Below the pieces are notes generated by a model. That model made no database searches. It was not told the DNA's origin and saw nothing but the letters and a program-made list of their open reading frames with translations. Below are positions 6,947-14,259 of a stretch of 21,513 bases of DNA, piece by piece. Source of the DNA: CAYNDB01 sp964395915. GTDB lineage: Bacteria; Nitrospinota_A; UBA7883; JAJRTC01. The position numbers and the translations under genes are program-made. The stretch is taken from contig CAYNDB010000034.1 in NCBI GenBank assembly GCA_964395915.1, positions 1-21,513 on the forward strand, written 5' to 3'. The first letter of the stretch is position 1. Each line of letters opens with the position of its first letter.

Positions 6947-7558
6947 TCAGTTTCCCGGCGCGCTGATTGCCCTATTACTTTTTAAATTGTCGCGACTGTT
7001 TTTAGCTTTCAGGCTATATATGCATCCACAATAATCCTGGCGGTAGAATTTCTTGGCCTTTGATAAAACAACACTTTTTTTGTAGCCGTCTTTTTTTTTC
7101 CAGTCGGCCTGTTCAAAGTCTACACCAAAAAGCCGCCCGTTTGCGACACCGACCTTATTAATTATGACAGCGTCTTTATGTGGTGAAACGGTAAGTACCG
7201 TTCCATATATTTTATATCCAAGGTTGGCGGCCGTTGAAGCCGCGTTGGCGAGCCTTAGCTCAAAACAGGAGTGACACCTTGAGCCACGTTCCGGCTCCGA
7301 CTCTTGCCCTTTGGTAATCTCCCGCCATGAGTCCACATCGTATTCCCCTTCTATAAGCTTAAGGCTCTCAGCCTCCGCCCATTTTCTAATTTCGGCAAGG
7401 CGACGATTATATTCATCTTCCGGGTGAATATTGGGATTGTAGAAATAGAGAGTTATGTCATATTTTTTGGCAAGCTCCTGAACCACATACGACGAGCACG
7501 GAGCGCAACAGACATGCAGAAGAGTTTTAACCTTACTATCTACAGCTTTTTCTTGCAT
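6947..7558 (-). CDS. queH: Epoxyqueuosine reductase QueH
   Basis: The 203-residue protein has the QueH (formerly DUF208) cysteine signature: HVCCAPC (C17, C18, C21), RCHSCFELRL (C95, C98) and YCGC (C177, C179). These cysteines carry an iron-sulfur cluster and an adjacent metal. QueH reduces epoxyqueuosine to queuosine at position 34 of tRNAs for Tyr, His, Asn and Asp, and is the cobalamin-independent alternative to QueG. The length is normal for the family. The ATG lies 3 bp after the hemB stop, so the two are probably co-transcribed. The three tRNA genes downstream are not Q-tRNAs and have their own promoter. Confidence 0.95.
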   Translation of the reverse strand: MQEKAVDSKVKTLLHVCCAPCSSYVVQELAKKYDITLYFYNPNIHPEDEYNRRLAEIRKWAEAESLKLIEGEYDVDSWREITKGQESEPERGSRCHSCFELRLANAASTAANLGYKIYGTVLTVSPHKDAVIINKVGVANGRLFGVDFEQADWKKKDGYKKSVVLSKAKKFYRQDYCGCIYSLKAKNSRDNLKSNRAISAPGN

Positions 7559-7561
7559 GTC

Positions 7562-8536
7562 TCAGCCGTTTAATATTTTCGCCGCGTCTTTCGCGAAATA
7601 GGTCAATATCATGTTCGCCCCGGCGCGGTGTATCGCTAATAGCGACTCCATCATGGCGCGGTCGCGGTCGAGCCATCCGTTTCTTGCCGCCGCCTCGATC
7701 ATAGAGTATTCGCCCGACACGTTATAGGCGGCCAAAGGCATATTGAACTGTGACTTTACGATCTTGATGACATCCAGATAGGGCAGGGCTGGCTTGACCA
7801 TTATAATATCCGCGTTTTCAACGATATCCAAAGCCACTTCACGTATGCTTTCAAGCGCGTTGGCCGGGTCCATCTGATATGTGGAACGGTCGCCGAACTG
7901 TGGTGACGAATCGCACGCCTCACGGAATGGGCCGTAAAACGCTGATGCGTATTTCGCCGCGTAGGACATTATCGCAACGTCTTTATATCCGTTGTCGTCC
8001 AGCGCCACGCGGATGGCTCCCACCCTGCCGTCCATCATGTCGGAAGGCGCCACGATGTCCGCTCCGGACTGCGCATGAGTCAACGCCATCGCCCCTAAAA
8101 GCTCCAGGGTGGGGTCGTTGAGGATTTTGCCTTCGTGAACGAGTCCGCAATGACCGTGTGTCGTGTATTCATCGATGCACACGTCGGTTATAATGACAAG
8201 CTCAGGGCTGACGTTCTTAATCTCCTTGATCGCTCTTTGCACTACTCCGTCCGGATTGTACGCCTCAGAGCCTTTTTCGTCTTTCGTTTCCGGTATACCG
8301 AAAAGCACGACAGCAGGGATTCCCAGAGATTCGATTTCCTTTATTTCGTCTTTAAGCTTGTCCACGGAAAACCTGAAGTTTCCCGGCATAGAACCTATCT
8401 CATCCTTCACATCCTTGCCCCACTGTACAAACATGGGGTAGATCAGCATGTCGGTCGACAGTCTGGTCTCCCTTACAAGCCTCCGCATATTGGACGACGA
8501 ACGCACCCTGCGCGCGCGATACTCCGGGAATTTCAT
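7562..8536 (-). CDS. hemB: Porphobilinogen synthase (delta-aminolevulinic acid dehydratase)
   Basis: The 324-residue protein condenses two 5-aminolevulinate molecules to porphobilinogen in haem/sirohaem/cobalamin synthesis. The Schiff-base lysines are K195 (SYAAKYASAFYGPFREA) and K248 (MVKPALPYLD). The metal region reads DVCIDEYTTHGHCG. The three-Cys zinc site known from E. coli is here C120, D122 and C130, with the middle Cys replaced by Asp, intermediate between zinc (CCC) and magnesium (ADD-like) types. AGGGAG precedes the ATG by 9 nt. It lies 71 bp downstream of batE and directly upstream of queH. Confidence 0.97.
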   Translation of the reverse strand: MKFPEYRARRVRSSSNMRRLVRETRLSTDMLIYPMFVQWGKDVKDEIGSMPGNFRFSVDKLKDEIKEIESLGIPAVVLFGIPETKDEKGSEAYNPDGVVQRAIKEIKNVSPELVIITDVCIDEYTTHGHCGLVHEGKILNDPTLELLGAMALTHAQSGADIVAPSDMMDGRVGAIRVALDDNGYKDVAIMSYAAKYASAFYGPFREACDSSPQFGDRSTYQMDPANALESIREVALDIVENADIIMVKPALPYLDVIKIVKSQFNMPLAAYNVSGEYSMIEAAARNGWLDRDRAMMESLLAIHRAGANMILTYFAKDAAKILNG

Positions 8537-8607
8537 AAGCTATAGCTCCCTCTTCCAGAAAAAGCGATTATCGTTAAGATCAAAATTGTATCATGACAGC
8601 GTATTAT

Positions 8608-9345
8608 TCAGATACGCTCCAGCTTGGAAAGCTTTGCCCAACCGCTCAAACCGGATGATAACGTGACCATGGCATACTCCCCCTGTATTCTTCGGATATC
8701 CACTTCCGTTCCTTCATGAAAAGTAAATACCTTCTCGGCGTTTTCCTTAGGCCCGGAATACGCGTTCACTTCACCGGCCACCGCCACTGCGCGGTCATCT
8801 CTTTCGAACTGATATATACTGGCTCCTGTAGCCGCGCCCCAGAGCAATGTAACTGTTGCGGTGAGAGTAATCGCAACGGTCAATTTGCGTTTTGCGGAAG
8901 TTTCAAAAGCCAGAATCCGGCCGACAACGCATAACGCAGTCAACAGATATAACCCAATCGCCACCCATGTCATTGTCGTCAACGAGACAGAGCCTATAAG
9001 CTTGTGTAAATAGCCTGGTTCCTTGAGCTTCTCCTTATCCTTCTTAACAGATTGAATATACTCAAGATTTGCTATTGTGTCAGAATCATAAGGTCGAAGC
9101 TTCAGCGCCCTGTTGAAATGGACAACAGCCTTTCCAAGGCGCCCCAGCTTGAAATATGCAAGAGCGCGGTTGTACTCCAGGTCGGGGTTAACAGAGTCAA
9201 TGGAGTTATACAACCGAAGCGCCTCAAGCGTGGAGCCTTCCGCATACAGTTTGTTGGCGCGGTTATATTTCTCGGAGTTGGTTGTGGCTGATGCCATGGA
9301 AACCGTCGCCACCAGTATCGCAACAAACAAAACAAAGTGTCTCAC
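8608..9345 (-). CDS. batE: BatE-like TPR/SH3 membrane protein
   Basis: The 245-residue protein has a signal peptide (about 1-20), TPR-type repeats (about 24-100, e.g. EYNRALAYFKLGRLGKAVVH), two membrane segments (about 125-147 and 155-178), and a C-terminal bacterial SH3-like domain (about 185-245: VNAYSGPKENAEKVF, then EGTEVDI and GWAKLSKLERI). This is the BatE architecture of the Bat (Bacteroides aerotolerance) loci. The ATG overlaps the batD stop by 4 bp, so the two are translationally coupled. It probably acts in the periplasm or membrane with BatD. The precise biochemical role of Bat proteins is unsettled. Confidence 0.85.
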   Translation of the reverse strand: MRHFVLFVAILVATVSMASATTNSEKYNRANKLYAEGSTLEALRLYNSIDSVNPDLEYNRALAYFKLGRLGKAVVHFNRALKLRPYDSDTIANLEYIQSVKKDKEKLKEPGYLHKLIGSVSLTTMTWVAIGLYLLTALCVVGRILAFETSAKRKLTVAITLTATVTLLWGAATGASIYQFERDDRAVAVAGEVNAYSGPKENAEKVFTFHEGTEVDIRRIQGEYAMVTLSSGLSGWAKLSKLERI

Positions 9346-11120
9346 CTGTTTTTCTCCATTTCCCTGATAAAATCTTTTGCCTTTTCAAGGTCTCTGTTCA
9401 TGTCTGTAGTTGAGGATGGGGCGTAGCGGGCATATTCCATCCTCTCAAGAAGTGAGGACAACCCGTCTGCAATTCCGTTTTTGGAATCAGCCAGCATTGT
9501 GCGGACCACTCCGCTGTTTATTGAGGGCGACGGAATCTCCCAAATATCGGAAAGGTAGCCGCGCAACGTCTTATCCAGTTTCGCATAAAAATCTTTCTGA
9601 TCCTTAAGCTTTCTAATTTCGTTTAGCCTGTCCGCAGCGACCTTCGCCGCGGAGGTTTTCCTTGCGTAAACTGAATCGTTAAGTAAACGTTTTTTCTTTC
9701 TGCCCATGACCCATGCCGCCAATATAATTGGAGCGGGAAGTAGCGTCACAAACCATACCCACCATTTGCGATGAGGTGGAGATCTATAATCTTCAAGCGT
9801 TAGAACGTCCGCTTTCAGGCCCCGCAGACCATTATTTAGCCGTGTGACTTCGGAACGTGATAAAGCTGGAACAGACGCCGGCGTCCCGGATGGGGACACA
9901 AGCACTTTAACGGGCTTTGTTTCTGCGACGACATATTTTTTTTGCGCAGGGTCATACCATGCAAACTTTATCGGCGCCACGGTCTTTTCCCCCGCCTCGC
10001 GCGGAATCACCGGATATTCGATCACCCTTACAGAGCGAGCTACAGCGCCCTTAACATCGAATGTATCGGTAACTTTAGGGTCAAACACCTCGGCTCCGGG
10101 AATCGAGGGTTTTGAGGGAGGTGGAACAGGTTTTAAATACCCCTCTCCTTCGATCGTTATACGCAATGTCATACTTTCATTTACTGAAGGGTTAAGTGGT
10201 TTGACAGATGAGGTCAATTTGTAGGAGCCGACCATATTCGTAAATCCCTCAGGCTTCCCTTCTTCAGGATACGGCTTTACATTTATGGTTACAGGCTTGG
10301 TGAACAATTTTCTGGATCTCGACCATGGATCGATCTTCGCCGTGAGAGTCGCCTTGCCTATCTTACTTTTACCCACCATCAACGGCGCCAGGGCGTATCG
10401 GATTTTCGTAACGTTGTAGAGCTTTCCTTTTATCTCCTCAGTTGAAGTTTTCTCCTTCTTGCCATTTTCAAATATCATCTCCTCCACCCAGAATCCGCTA
10501 AAATCCGGTTTGTCGTAGTTTGGCGTTTCCCATAAATTCACAGCGTTGTAAAAGCTGAACGTCGCAATCACCTGTTCATATGGGACAACTTCCACCTTGT
10601 CCGTTTCCATGGTGATGAAAAGATCGTTTTTTGCCACACGGGTCGCTCTCGGCGGAAAAGGGTCATCGAAGGCGCTCCCAAAATCAGGGAATAAAGATCG
10701 TCTCCTTGCTGTCCGCGGCCCTGAAGGTATGGGAGCGTTTGAATCGACGATTATTTTTATAGGATCGGTCTTATATGTCTTGCCCTTATATTTCAAAGAT
10801 ACCGGAGGAATTTTAAACGTCCCCTCTTTATTCGCAATGACCTGGTACACTATCGTTTTAGTTACATTTATTTTTGTGAAGTCGGTCATCGATATCTGCT
10901 GGCTTGTCGATTTGCCGGCTATCTCGAAGTATTTGAGGCGCGGCAGAACAGGTTCCGGCGCTTTACGCGCGTCGCTCCCGGAGACTGTGATGGTGAGTCG
11001 GAAAGCCTCGCCCGGTGGAAGCCTGACAGGCGTAGCCTCGGCGCTCAAGGAGATTTCATCCGCATAAGCGGGAAACGCCGCCAATACAAGAACCGTAAAT
11101 AGTATAGCCAGTTTTTTCAT
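9342..11120 (-). CDS. batD: BatD, oxygen-tolerance membrane protein
   Basis: With the start at 11120 the protein has 592 residues and begins with a signal peptide (MKKLAILFTVLVLAAFPAYA). A large periplasmic region of repeated beta domains follows (EISLSAEATPVRLPPGEAF, KYFEIAGKSTSQQI, GTFKIPPVSLKYKGKTYKT), typical of BatD, then one membrane segment (about 450-472, WWVWFVTLLPAPIILAAWVM) and a charged helical cytoplasmic tail of about 110 residues. An ATG at 11159 is also in frame, but the added segment (MEDKAFCYCIIFY) is not signal-like. A TATAAT on the minus strand lies only a few bases before the 11120 start, so the leader may be very short. No batA, batB or batC is in the window. Confidence 0.88.
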   Translation of the reverse strand: MKKLAILFTVLVLAAFPAYADEISLSAEATPVRLPPGEAFRLTITVSGSDARKAPEPVLPRLKYFEIAGKSTSQQISMTDFTKINVTKTIVYQVIANKEGTFKIPPVSLKYKGKTYKTDPIKIIVDSNAPIPSGPRTARRRSLFPDFGSAFDDPFPPRATRVAKNDLFITMETDKVEVVPYEQVIATFSFYNAVNLWETPNYDKPDFSGFWVEEMIFENGKKEKTSTEEIKGKLYNVTKIRYALAPLMVGKSKIGKATLTAKIDPWSRSRKLFTKPVTINVKPYPEEGKPEGFTNMVGSYKLTSSVKPLNPSVNESMTLRITIEGEGYLKPVPPPSKPSIPGAEVFDPKVTDTFDVKGAVARSVRVIEYPVIPREAGEKTVAPIKFAWYDPAQKKYVVAETKPVKVLVSPSGTPASVPALSRSEVTRLNNGLRGLKADVLTLEDYRSPPHRKWWVWFVTLLPAPIILAAWVMGRKKKRLLNDSVYARKTSAAKVAADRLNEIRKLKDQKDFYAKLDKTLRGYLSDIWEIPSPSINSGVVRTMLADSKNGIADGLSSLLERMEYARYAPSSTTDMNRDLEKAKDFIREMEKNR

Positions 11121-11159
11121 GTAAAAGATTATACAATAACAAAAAGCCTTATCCTCCAT

Positions 11160-11384
11160 TGTGGCATGATTGCCATAGCGTTAATGCGATAGCCACCATA
11201 AAACTAGTGGATTCAAGCCTGATCTTCCCCTTTACAATTTCCCAGGCGATTAATTTTCATGTATTGGACGGCAATCAGAGCTGAAAATACATGGATAGCC
11301 CCAGTAAAATGGAGCCGGTAAATATTGGACTGTACAAAGAGGGGGGTAGCGGGCGAACAAAAAAAGCCTGGAGCCGATGAGGTA
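11160..11384. other. Intergenic stretch between anti-sigma factor and batD
   Basis: These 225 bp hold no convincing ORF. Visible items are a T-tract on the minus strand after the anti-sigma stop (A-run on plus, about 11359-11365) without a clear hairpin, and an 8-bp inverted repeat CATGTATT/AATACATG (11258-11265 and 11286-11293) with a 20-nt loop. The batD promoter must lie here or overlap the batD start. Confidence 0.4.
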
Positions 11385-12245
11385 TTAACCGACTATGGAC
11401 GTCGCTCCAGCAAACGAAGAGTTGACGCTGTCAGGCTTTTGCCTTAGCGCCCCTTCTTTAACGCTGTTATCCACAAACTCCAGCAGGTCTTTGAATGGAA
11501 TATTTGCGATATAAATCTCATAGTCTCCGGCGCCGCGGTCATAAATAGCCATTTTATAATCAGGTAGTTCCAGCCCCCAAAGTTTATCCCGAACTTTTTT
11601 CACGCCTTGACGGTCCAGAAATTCAACGCCGACGTTTCGGACATAAAAATGGGAGAGCAAATCCGTATCGTCTGTAAACATCCCATGCTTAAGCAACTCA
11701 TGCGCGGCCATTACACCGTTTACAATGCAAAGATCGCCTTTCACAAAATCTTGTCCCACAGCCTTAAACGGACGAGGCTTGAGCCCCAGCTTTTGTAAAG
11801 CATTTACGGCAAATTCCATTTGCGTGTTACAGGTGTAAATCTTGTGATGGTCTTCTTTTATACAGCGAACATGCTGACCAAGAAAATCGTCGAGACTCAA
11901 GGCGGAGGTAGGCTCCGGCCAAAATCCGGCGACCATGATAAGCAAAGCCGCCGCCACAACGCCAAGCGGCGCAACCCACCGCATAAACTTTCGTTTTAAA
12001 TGGACGCCGGGTACGGAATTGTCTCCATTGGAATATACTTTCCCCAAAATCCTCTTGCGAGAATTGTTGATATCCAGCTCCGCAGGCTCACGTTTCAACG
12101 CAAGCCTCAGTTCCTTGATAGACTCAAGATTGGCGGAACACGCCGGGCAGGAAGCCACATGGCTTTTAACCGAACGGCTGATATCCTCCGGCGTCTCTCC
12201 TGCCAGATATTCCCACAGATTTTCGTTAATATCTTCGCATTTCAT
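11385..12245 (-). CDS. Transmembrane zinc-finger anti-sigma factor
   Basis: The 286-residue protein has an N-terminal zf-HC2/ZAS-type domain with C3, then H29-x3-C33-x2-C36 (HVASCPAC). A membrane segment lies at about 91-109. The C-terminal extracytoplasmic domain contains the pattern IKEDHHKIYT, QKLGLKPRPF, GDLCIVNGVMAAHELLKHG and LSHFYV. This resembles the common anti-sigma periplasmic domain that usually begins with a DH motif and ends in an 'aA..vY..g...sLF' stretch. It should sequester the ECF sigma encoded 45 bp upstream and release it on an envelope or redox signal. AAGGTGA precedes the ATG. The nature of the signal is not shown. Confidence 0.85.
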   Translation of the reverse strand: MKCEDINENLWEYLAGETPEDISRSVKSHVASCPACSANLESIKELRLALKREPAELDINNSRKRILGKVYSNGDNSVPGVHLKRKFMRWVAPLGVVAAALLIMVAGFWPEPTSALSLDDFLGQHVRCIKEDHHKIYTCNTQMEFAVNALQKLGLKPRPFKAVGQDFVKGDLCIVNGVMAAHELLKHGMFTDDTDLLSHFYVRNVGVEFLDRQGVKKVRDKLWGLELPDYKMAIYDRGAGDYEIYIANIPFKDLLEFVDNSVKEGALRQKPDSVNSSFAGATSIVG

Positions 12246-12290
12246 GACTCACCTTAACAATTATTAACAATTCAGGCCCTAAAAGTTCCT

Positions 12291-12830
12291 TCATTTTGTG
12301 GTGTCAGTATATTTTTTCCGTCTCAACCATTTTTCTTTTAGCTTTTCCCTGGCGCGCTTCAACCTGCTTTTCACCGTTCCAACAGGCATATCAAAGCTTT
12401 TGGCTATTTCCAAGTAAGACAGCCCCTGAATCTCTCTTGCCACGAGAATCAGGCGCATATCTTCCGGCAGGGAGTTTACAATCACCTGAATATCATCGTC
12501 TACCCCTTCCGGAGGGTTGTCTTTCTCTTTTTCATCGGCCAACCGCTCGATGGAAGTATCATCAAACAGCAATACTTCCCGTGTTTTTGCGCTCCGCAGA
12601 TTGTTGAGAAAAGTATTTTTCATTATCGTGTAAACCCATCCTGCAGGGTTAGCGTTCTCGTCAAGCTTGTCTATGTTCCTGTACGCCTTGACAAACGCTT
12701 CCTGAACAAGGTCTTCAGCGTCGTCCACAGAGCCTGTGAAACGGTATGCGCTAACCAGAAGGGTTTTAAACAAAGGCTCGATATACCTTCTGAATCTATC
12801 GTCCGATTGGTTGCGGTTAGGCTGATTCAT
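12291..12830 (-). CDS. ECF-family RNA polymerase sigma factor (RpoE-like)
   Basis: The 179-residue protein has sigma70 region 2 (about 20-85: DAEDLVQEAFVKAYRNIDKL, GWVYTIMKNTFLNNLRS) and region 4 (about 116-170: LPEDMRLILVAREIQGLSYL with the helix-turn-helix VGTVKSRLKRAREKLKEKW). A charged linker (about 86-112) joins them. Length and layout are those of classical ECF factors. It is followed 45 bp downstream by its cognate-type anti-sigma factor. The start ATG has no strong Shine-Dalgarno. It is divergent from the two-gene operon at 12984 across 153 bp; that shared interval is the natural place for autoregulation. Confidence 0.95.
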   Translation of the reverse strand: MNQPNRNQSDDRFRRYIEPLFKTLLVSAYRFTGSVDDAEDLVQEAFVKAYRNIDKLDENANPAGWVYTIMKNTFLNNLRSAKTREVLLFDDTSIERLADEKEKDNPPEGVDDDIQVIVNSLPEDMRLILVAREIQGLSYLEIAKSFDMPVGTVKSRLKRAREKLKEKWLRRKKYTDTTK

Positions 12831-12879
12831 CGCTAGCTGTTTCTGTAAATTTCAGTTGTCTTCATAACGCTTAGTATAT

Positions 12880-12898
12880 CGTGGGAACATTTTCCACG
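12880..12898. promoter_or_regulatory. Near-palindrome with ECF-like GGAAC in the divergent interval
   Basis: CGTGGGAA and TTTCCACG form an 8-bp inverted repeat with one mismatch and a 3-nt centre. The plus strand contains GGAAC (12884-12888), the core of many ECF -35 elements, about 100 bp before the 12984 gene. A matching ECF -10 (TCTAA- or GTC-like) is not obvious on either strand. It may instead be an operator or small hairpin. Confidence 0.3.
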
Positions 12899-12983
12899 TT
12901 AAACTATGTATCTATTATAGTGAAAATATATGGCGCGCGCACGACTACAAGGTCTTAAGAGCTTATAGAAGGTATTAAACAGA

Positions 12984-13487
12984 ATGACGCATTGGGAGCT
13001 GGAAAAAAAGATAGCGGCGACGCTTGTTCTCGCGTTGCTTGGCGTAAGCTACCTTGCAGGAGCGGCTAAAGTATTTGTAAGCGTAGGGGTTACGCCATCC
13101 CAGATAGAGAAAAGATACGGGCCCGATATCAAGGATGATAAGCAGAGCGATGACCTGGAGTCGTTCCTTGAAGAGCCTCCCGGCGCGATCAGCTTTGAAA
13201 AACTTGTTCATTTGTCCCACGCGCACTTGATGCCATATACTTTTTTGCTTGCGCTACTTTCCTTTTTTGTTCTGTCACTAAGGTGGAGCCCCAGATCGAA
13301 AATACTCTTTTTGACCGTTTTCACGCTCTCAATTCTCGGGGACTTTATATTTATGTTCCTTACAAGATTTGTAGCTCCCGTTTTCAAATTCGGGCTGGCC
13401 GCTTCGGGCTCTCTTTTCGGGCTCTGCGTCGGCACAGCGATATTAGCCTCTTTATATGAAATCTGGATCATTGGAGAAAAAAAATAA
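12984..13487 (+). CDS. Four-TM membrane protein with HxxHxH motif, unknown function
   Basis: The 167-residue protein has a membrane segment at about 11-33, a soluble loop (34-75), and three more segments (about 82-99, 106-126, 135-158). H76, H79 and H81 (LVHLSHAHLMPYTF) sit at the membrane edge and could bind a metal or haem. I have seen similar small proteins (VTPxxIxxxY after the first helix, then H-x-H before the second) in Geobacter-like genomes without known function; this is from memory. GAAGG (12968-12972) precedes the ATG. The TAA overlaps the next ATG by one base (TAATG), so the pair forms an operon. It is divergent from the ECF sigma gene and may be its target. Confidence 0.8.
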   Translation: MTHWELEKKIAATLVLALLGVSYLAGAAKVFVSVGVTPSQIEKRYGPDIKDDKQSDDLESFLEEPPGAISFEKLVHLSHAHLMPYTFLLALLSFFVLSLRWSPRSKILFLTVFTLSILGDFIFMFLTRFVAPVFKFGLAASGSLFGLCVGTAILASLYEIWIIGEKK

Positions 13488-13969
13488 TGAAAAAAGTTTA
13501 CATACTGGGTTTTTTAATACTCATTAACGCATCAGTCGCGCTGGCGCATGGCAAAGCTGTAACATATATGAAACCAGCCGAGCTCTTGAAATTTTACCCT
13601 CAAAGCGCAGAGCTGAAATCGATGTCAACGCCTGCTAATAAAAACAACCCATATAGCTCTGACGCCGGAAAAACGAAGTGGATGAAAGTTGTAAACGCAT
13701 CGGGACAAACCATCGGCATAATCGGCATGGAAAAGGTGGAAACCCCTCACGGACACCTCATTAACGCCGTCTGCTTTGATGAAAAAGGTGAAAATATTAT
13801 CAAAATCGCGCTTATAAAATCCTCCAGAGAGGAGGCGAAAGAGCTTATCAAGCTTACCGCCAACAACAAGTGGTGGGAAAAATATGCAGCGCCGGAAAAA
13901 GCTCGGAACGCAGGGGGCATCTTGCTGCGCAGCGTCGCGAGGACCAAAGCCGCGTTGAAAAAGCAGTAG
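13487..13969 (+). CDS. Exported protein of unknown function, FMN-binding-like pattern
   Basis: The 160-residue protein has a clear signal peptide (about 1-20, cleavage near ALA-H). The mature part reads VNASGQTIGIIGMEKVETPHGHL (69-91, broken by no gaps), then INAVCFDEKGENIIKIAL. The alternation 'G..iGi..' plus 'D..G.i..v' recalls FMN-binding (RnfG/NqrC-like) domains, but the SGAT flavinylation motif is absent, so no flavin claim is made. It overlaps the 4-TM gene by one base; GGAG (13473-13476) is the RBS. Together they could form a membrane-periplasm pair. Its stop is 9 bp from the convergent BFD-type gene. Confidence 0.7.
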   Translation: MKKVYILGFLILINASVALAHGKAVTYMKPAELLKFYPQSAELKSMSTPANKNNPYSSDAGKTKWMKVVNASGQTIGIIGMEKVETPHGHLINAVCFDEKGENIIKIALIKSSREEAKELIKLTANNKWWEKYAAPEKARNAGGILLRSVARTKAALKKQ

Positions 13970-13978
13970 CGGGCAAGA

Positions 13979-14182
13979 TCAGCTCGCCACCTTGAGCATA
14001 GCTTTTATTCTGTCCGAACATCGTTTTCCGCCGCAGTCGCCGCTTCCCGCTCCGGTTTCCCTGCGAAGACAGTCTATAGAACGCTCACCGTTATCGATCA
14101 ACTTTCTAAACAGCCCTTTTTTGATATTTTTGCACTGGCAGACGACCTTAAGATCGTCGATGATACTGTTTGTTTGTGACAT
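13979..14182 (-). CDS. BFD-type [2Fe-2S]-binding small protein
   Basis: With the start at 14182 the protein has 67 residues (MSQTNSIIDDLKVVCQC...). The four Cys ligands of the BFD-like Fer2 domain are C15-x-C17 (CQC) and C50-x4-C55 (DCGGKRC), spaced by 32 residues, as in bacterioferritin-associated ferredoxin and NirB/NifU-type modules. TGAGSGDCGGKRC is the family's loop. The frame is open to an ATG at 14236, but that adds a hydrophobic piece atypical of BFD; 14182 fits the family length of about 65 residues. It probably handles electron transfer, e.g. iron release from bacterioferritin, though no bacterioferritin gene is nearby. Confidence 0.85.
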   Translation of the reverse strand: MSQTNSIIDDLKVVCQCKNIKKGLFRKLIDNGERSIDCLRRETGAGSGDCGGKRCSDRIKAMLKVAS

Positions 14183-14259
14183 CTTACTTATTTGACAAAT
14201 TAAAATGACTACTGCATACACGAAGGATTTTATCACATCCCGCGTCAGGCTATTTTCCC

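Noticed and set aside
6701..8536. Functional link between hemB and the tRNA-Glu gene (C5 pathway substrate)
   Set aside because: The tRNA unit has its own promoter and includes unrelated tRNAs, so adjacency is best treated as chance.
13960..13990. Hairpin GCGGGC/GCTCGC between convergent exported-protein and BFD genes
   Set aside because: 6-bp stem with a G-T pair, no T-tract on either side, and it overlaps the BFD stop codon; too weak to call a terminator.
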